A DNA stretch of 45,767 nucleotides, from positions 1 to 45,767 of the forward strand of contig CAXMNX010000082.1 of the NCBI GenBank assembly GCA_964194845.1, read 5' to 3'. Origin of the DNA: CAXMNX01 sp964194845. GTDB lineage: Bacteria; Pseudomonadota; Alphaproteobacteria; Rhodobacterales; Rhodobacteraceae. Position 1 is the first letter of the stretch. Each line of letters starts with the position of its first letter. The position numbers and the translations under genes were made by a program. This document shows positions 42,332-45,767 of the stretch, piece after piece. Below the pieces are notes generated by a model that was not told the origin of the DNA, did no database searches, and worked only from the letters and a program-made list of their open reading frames with translations.

Positions 42332-44341
42332 TCAGCCGGTAGCCGAAAACGAACCCGCTTCAGCACCGTCGCCCGGGTGCTGGGTATCGATCAGCGATGC
42401 GAATTGACCTATCGGCTTGGGTCGGCCCAGCAGAAACCCTTGGTTCTCGTCGCAGTGCAGGGATTTCAAAAGATTGTGCTGACGCTCGGTTTCGACCCCT
42501 TCGACAGCCACTTTCATGTCCATCTGGTGGCCCAGGACGATAATGGTTTCGATGATCCGGCGATACCGGTCACTGTCGAATTCGAATCCTTCGAGGAATG
42601 CACGGTCGACTTTCAGCTTGTCGAACCCAAACCGCCAAAGATATCCAAGGCTGGAATAGCCGGTGCCGAAGTCATCCATTGCCAGGGAAACGCCGATAGA
42701 TTTGAGGCCTGCAAGCTGTCCTGTGACGCTCTCTTCGTCTGCAAGCAGAAGGCTTTCGGTAACCTCAAGCTCGAGCCTTTCGGCGGGAAAATCGAATTCT
42801 TTCAGAAGATCGGCCACCTTGCCGACCAACGTGTTTTTTTCGAACTGCACAGGTGAAAGATTGACAGCAACAAAGAGATTGCTGGGCCAGGATTTGGCCT
42901 CGGTGATTGCCATGCGCAACACCATTTCGCCGATCTCGTTGATCAGGCCGGTTTCTTCGGCCACGGGGATGAATTCGTCGGGCGCAATCTTTTCGCCATC
43001 CTTGAAGCTTAGCCTGAGCAGGGCCTCAAATCCTACTGGCGCGTCGGTCTCACAATTGAGTAGCGGCTGGTAATGAAGTTCGAATTCGCCGGTCTCGAGG
43101 GCTTCCGTCATCCTTGCTTCAACATTTCGGCGCCGCTGGCGGGCAGTATCAAGCCCCGCGTAGTACCGTATTATTTTATTGCGCCCTGTTTTTTTGGCTT
43201 GGTAGAGCGCCAGGTCCGCCGCTTGTAGCGCATCGTCCATGGATTCGCCGTGCACCGACAAGTGGGTTCCGATGCTGATGCTTCCAGTTATGGTTCTGCC
43301 TTTGTAAGTGAAGGGCTTACTGGCGGACTCCAGGATGCGCCCCGCGATTGTCTCTAACTCTGGCACCGAAGCGTTGCTCAATATTGCGACATATTCGTCT
43401 CCGCCCATTCGCCCAATAAGATCGGTGTCGCGCAGATTGTCAGACAATATTGCAGAGATATGGCAAAGGTAGCTGTCGCCGAATTCGTGACCGTTGTCGT
43501 CGTTGATCGTTTTGAAATTGTCCACATCAATGTAGAACACGCCAACTTTTGGACGGCGACGTGAATCAGCGGCAAAGAGCAACTCGCCTTCGTGCGTGAG
43601 AGTTAGACGGTTTAACAGACCGGTCAACGCGTCGAACCGGGACAAGCGTTGCACTTTTTCATCGCGGCGCCTGACTTGTGCCGAGCGCGCTAAAAAGCCG
43701 ATTGCGGGGAAAACATAGGCAAAAGCGCAAAATGCTGGCAACCCAATGGCGAGCCAGTCGAAAACGCTGTGGAAGAGAGTAGAGGTTGGAGTTTCGTCAG
43801 TATAGACCTCGATCACCGCGAATGGAGATCTGTTGGCGTCGAGCGCTTGAACATAAGCTTCGATATAAACATCTGGGCGGTTGGGTTTTTCGGTTCCGTC
43901 GTTGATGCTAATGTTGCTGGTGCCAGTATCAAAAACGGCCCGCGCTTTTTTGCTGATGCCGTTGTCGTATTCGGTCGTTTTCTCGGCGCGGAACCTAGCC
44001 TCGTTGGAAACCAGCACCAGTCGACCGTTTGGATCGAAGAGTTTGAACCGGAAGACCTCGCCAAACTGCACAGCAGATTCGATCGGCGCAATCTGTTCGC
44101 CCGTGGGCTGTCCCGATGTAACCAGAACCTGCAGGTCCGGCATGTGGTCGTTGAAAAAACGAACCCATTGACTGGCCTTATGTTCGCCTTCGCGAGTGAT
44201 CGCGTCATTCAAAGTCACCGCGAGCAATTGGTTGACCGAGACTATGATCAACGTCATGAGCCCGAATGTCATGGCCAGACCAATCGCAATATTGCCTCGC
44301 CACATTTCGCGTACTCGGGGATAGAATTTGGTAATGCGCAC
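42332..44341 (-). CDS. Membrane GGDEF-EAL protein (cyclic-di-GMP turnover)
   Basis: Two membrane helices (about 18-42 and 192-218) bracket a periplasmic sensor region of about 150 residues without a recognised name. A GGDEF domain follows (about 235-395) with the active-site loop GGDEY at 313-317; the last residue is Tyr, not Phe, but the catalytic acids remain. The EAL domain (about 405-655) has EALLR (439-443), NLSPVQF, ELEVTES, MDDFGTGYSSLGYL, KVDRAF and VAVEGVET, all consistent with an active phosphodiesterase. Net effect on c-di-GMP cannot be told. It is convergent with the methyltransferase gene. Periplasmic signals may tune biofilm or glycan output. Confidence 0.92.
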   Translation of the reverse strand: MRITKFYPRVREMWRGNIAIGLAMTFGLMTLIIVSVNQLLAVTLNDAITREGEHKASQWVRFFNDHMPDLQVLVTSGQPTGEQIAPIESAVQFGEVFRFKLFDPNGRLVLVSNEARFRAEKTTEYDNGISKKARAVFDTGTSNISINDGTEKPNRPDVYIEAYVQALDANRSPFAVIEVYTDETPTSTLFHSVFDWLAIGLPAFCAFAYVFPAIGFLARSAQVRRRDEKVQRLSRFDALTGLLNRLTLTHEGELLFAADSRRRPKVGVFYIDVDNFKTINDDNGHEFGDSYLCHISAILSDNLRDTDLIGRMGGDEYVAILSNASVPELETIAGRILESASKPFTYKGRTITGSISIGTHLSVHGESMDDALQAADLALYQAKKTGRNKIIRYYAGLDTARQRRRNVEARMTEALETGEFELHYQPLLNCETDAPVGFEALLRLSFKDGEKIAPDEFIPVAEETGLINEIGEMVLRMAITEAKSWPSNLFVAVNLSPVQFEKNTLVGKVADLLKEFDFPAERLELEVTESLLLADEESVTGQLAGLKSIGVSLAMDDFGTGYSSLGYLWRFGFDKLKVDRAFLEGFEFDSDRYRRIIETIIVLGHQMDMKVAVEGVETERQHNLLKSLHCDENQGFLLGRPKPIGQFASLIDTQHPGDGAEAGSFSATG

Positions 44342-44615
44342 GAATTCACTCTTCTAAAAAACAATGTCAGTCCCTAGGCACTATTTCCCGAAGAGTTGTA
44401 AGGTATCGTTAATTGCCTCTCAGGCACGCCCTCCGAAATGCCACCAGGTTGACTCAAATTTAGTGCATCAGGCTCGACCGGGAAGGGATGATTGTGAGGC
44501 GAGAATGGGATGAATGATACGCTAACGTCAGCAGTTAGATGAGCGGCTCTATTGGGCTCAAAGCCGTCATCCGAGTCTTACGCTCAGTATACAAGTCCTG
44601 ACCCTAGCTTGGTTG

Positions 44616-44634
44616 GCTTGCCCCCGGGGTAAGC
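44616..44634. terminator. Short hairpin at the end of the amine oxidase gene
   Basis: GCTTGCC and GGTAAGC pair around a five-base loop and touch the stop codon of the oxidase gene. There is no T run. The rest of the 44342-44633 interval, between the GGDEF-EAL start and this gene, holds nothing I can identify. Confidence 0.25.
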
Positions 44635-45767
44635 TATTCTGCTTTCGCGCGCCATTCCTTCCAACGGATCAGCGCGTTCGCGCCCAACTGCTGAAACGGC
44701 TGCGGTGGCAGGCGGCGGGGGCGCGCTTCGGCAGCGAAATGCCGCGTGATGTTGGATGTCACGCCACAGGCCAGGTCGGCGGCGCCCATGCCGGTCAGCG
44801 TTCCTCGCGCGGTGCCAAGGCCGTTCTGCACGCAGCCTGAAAACAGGTTCTGCTCGATCTCGCGCATGACCGCGACGCCGTTCAGGCTCAGGCACAGATG
44901 ACCGGCCCAGGTGTATTCCATCGCCATTCCGGCAAGCTGCGGGAAGCGCTGATCGAACTTTCGCTGCATGGTGCGCGCGGCGCGGTCAAGGCTGCTGCGA
45001 CCGGGTTGGGTATCCGACTTCAGGACCGCACAGGTGCGCGTTACGATCCGATTGCCACCTTGCGCGCTGTCAATGCGACGTATGCTGGTGCCCATCGGAT
45101 TTGATGGCGTGATGCCCCATCGGCTTTGACCGCCAAGGCGCGCGAGCCTGTCCTTGTCAAGTTCCGGCGTCATTGTGGCAAAAAGGAATAGCTGCATCAG
45201 CCGCCCACGTTCGATACCAAAGCTTTCCAAATGGCCGTTGACCGTAAGGATCACTTTCGACGCCCGAACGGCTGCCCTTGGCGTTGCTACCCGCCACTGG
45301 TCGCCTTCGCGGGTGATTGAAGTCACGGGGCTTTGCTCGAATATGCTGACCCCCGTTCTGGCGAGGCCAGCGGCGACGCCGCGAATGTATCCGGCTGGCT
45401 GCAAGATAATTGTGCCGGGGGTGAAAAGGCCGGAAATGTAGTGGCGGCTTCCGGTCAGCCCCTCCATTTGCTGGGTGTCTAGCATTTCCGAAGGCTCGCC
45501 CAAGGCATCGAGATGGTCCTTGTAGTTTTCGTTGTGCGCGCGGGCTTTTGCACTGGCGGCACCGTTGATTTTTCCGGTTCTGTCGAAGTAATCACCTTTG
45601 ATTTCATAATCGTCCACTGCATCCGCAGCGAACGCCTGTGCTTGCCTGTTCAGGGCGATAATCTTTTGATCGTCGCCGGTGCCGGCATAGTTTTCGCTGG
45701 TCAACTCGTGCGGCAGGTCGATCATAAAGCCCATATTGCGCCCCGATGCGCCCTCGGCCACGTGACC
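44634..45767 (-). CDS. DadA/PuuB-type FAD-dependent amine oxidase, N-terminus outside window
   Basis: The reading frame is open to the end of the window, so the FAD-binding GxGxxG at the N-terminus is missing from view. Visible parts begin with VAEGASGRNMGFM, the flavin-contact region that follows the Rossmann start in gamma-glutamylputrescine oxidase and related DadA enzymes. Next come the middle block PAGYIRGVAAGLARTGVSIF and VILTVNGHLESFG, then the substrate domain with FDQRFPQLAGMAMEYTWAGH and NGLGTARGTLTGMGAADLAC, which binds FAD at the end. Likely oxidises a primary or secondary amine or modified amino acid. Confidence 0.88.
   Translation of the reverse strand, partial: GHVAEGASGRNMGFMIDLPHELTSENYAGTGDDQKIIALNRQAQAFAADAVDDYEIKGDYFDRTGKINGAASAKARAHNENYKDHLDALGEPSEMLDTQQMEGLTGSRHYISGLFTPGTIILQPAGYIRGVAAGLARTGVSIFEQSPVTSITREGDQWRVATPRAAVRASKVILTVNGHLESFGIERGRLMQLFLFATMTPELDKDRLARLGGQSRWGITPSNPMGTSIRRIDSAQGGNRIVTRTCAVLKSDTQPGRSSLDRAARTMQRKFDQRFPQLAGMAMEYTWAGHLCLSLNGVAVMREIEQNLFSGCVQNGLGTARGTLTGMGAADLACGVTSNITRHFAAEARPRRLPPQPFQQLGANALIRWKEWRAKAE

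Noticed and set aside
1..45767. CRISPR array, tRNA, rRNA, transposase or phage genes
   Set aside because: I looked for spaced direct repeats, tRNA-like cloverleaf sequences and mobile-element proteins and saw none.

Overview
The window reads as chromosome of an alphaproteobacterium, most likely a marine Rhodobacterales/Roseobacter-type organism. This is inferred from gene content (TRAP and SBP_bac_5 transporters, non-pyrrolysine MttB-type methyltransferase, CaiB-type CoA transferase, several class III nucleotide cyclases, DUF3095) and from GC-rich codon use with GTG and TTG starts. I see no rRNA, tRNA, CRISPR array, insertion sequence or phage gene.

Layout. (1) 246-3149: a membrane class III cyclase, a small SAM methyltransferase and a DXD-type glycosyltransferase. 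(2) 3356-9334: a tightly packed operon for a peptide/oligosaccharide ABC importer (fused double ATPase, family 5 binding protein, two permeases). (3) 9358-26878: a long block mixing glycan enzymes with cyclic-nucleotide proteins. It holds a membrane/ferredoxin/cyclase fusion, a GT4 transferase, a NodB-like deacetylase, a metallo-beta-lactamase-fold hydrolase and a calcineurin-like phosphoesterase. On the minus strand follow a DUF3095 cyclase homologue, a secreted polysaccharide lyase, three glycosyltransferases, an ABC exporter-like protein with a badly degenerate ATPase domain and a stand-alone cNMP-binding protein. A further soluble cyclase stands divergently at 25529. (4) 26875-38842: a catabolic locus on the minus strand: DeoR repressor, TRAP transporter (dctQMP), PfkB kinase, L-fucose-isomerase-like isomerase, Gfo/Idh/MocA protein, aldose 1-epimerase, D-2-hydroxyacid dehydrogenase, then an SLC13 permease. 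One small plus-strand Sel1-like gene interrupts it. (5) 38962-42158: the C-terminal remnant of a dimethylglycine-dehydrogenase/GcvT-type gene, then a CaiB/BaiF CoA transferase and an MttB-family methyltransferase. (6) 42332-45767: a GGDEF-EAL membrane protein and a PuuB-like amine oxidase cut by the window end.

Two blocks stand out. Block 3 looks like a glycan synthesis, modification and export system wired to cyclic nucleotides: producers, a binder and possible hydrolases sit among the glycan genes, and the exporter-like protein has lost its canonical ATPase residues while gaining three copies of a Q-loop-like unit. Block 4 resembles sulfosugar catabolism in outline. Its kinase aligns with E. 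coli YihV, including the three positions I recall as sulfonate contacts; its dehydrogenase looks like the sulfolactate dehydrogenase SlcC; and epimerase and DeoR partners also occur in the yih cluster. No aldolase is visible, so the pathway assignment is a hypothesis. A good sigma70-type promoter with CGAAA-repeat operator-like DNA precedes the TRAP genes, and an inverted repeat with the same core precedes the DeoR gene.

All function calls come from reading motifs and remembered family sequences; no database search was run.
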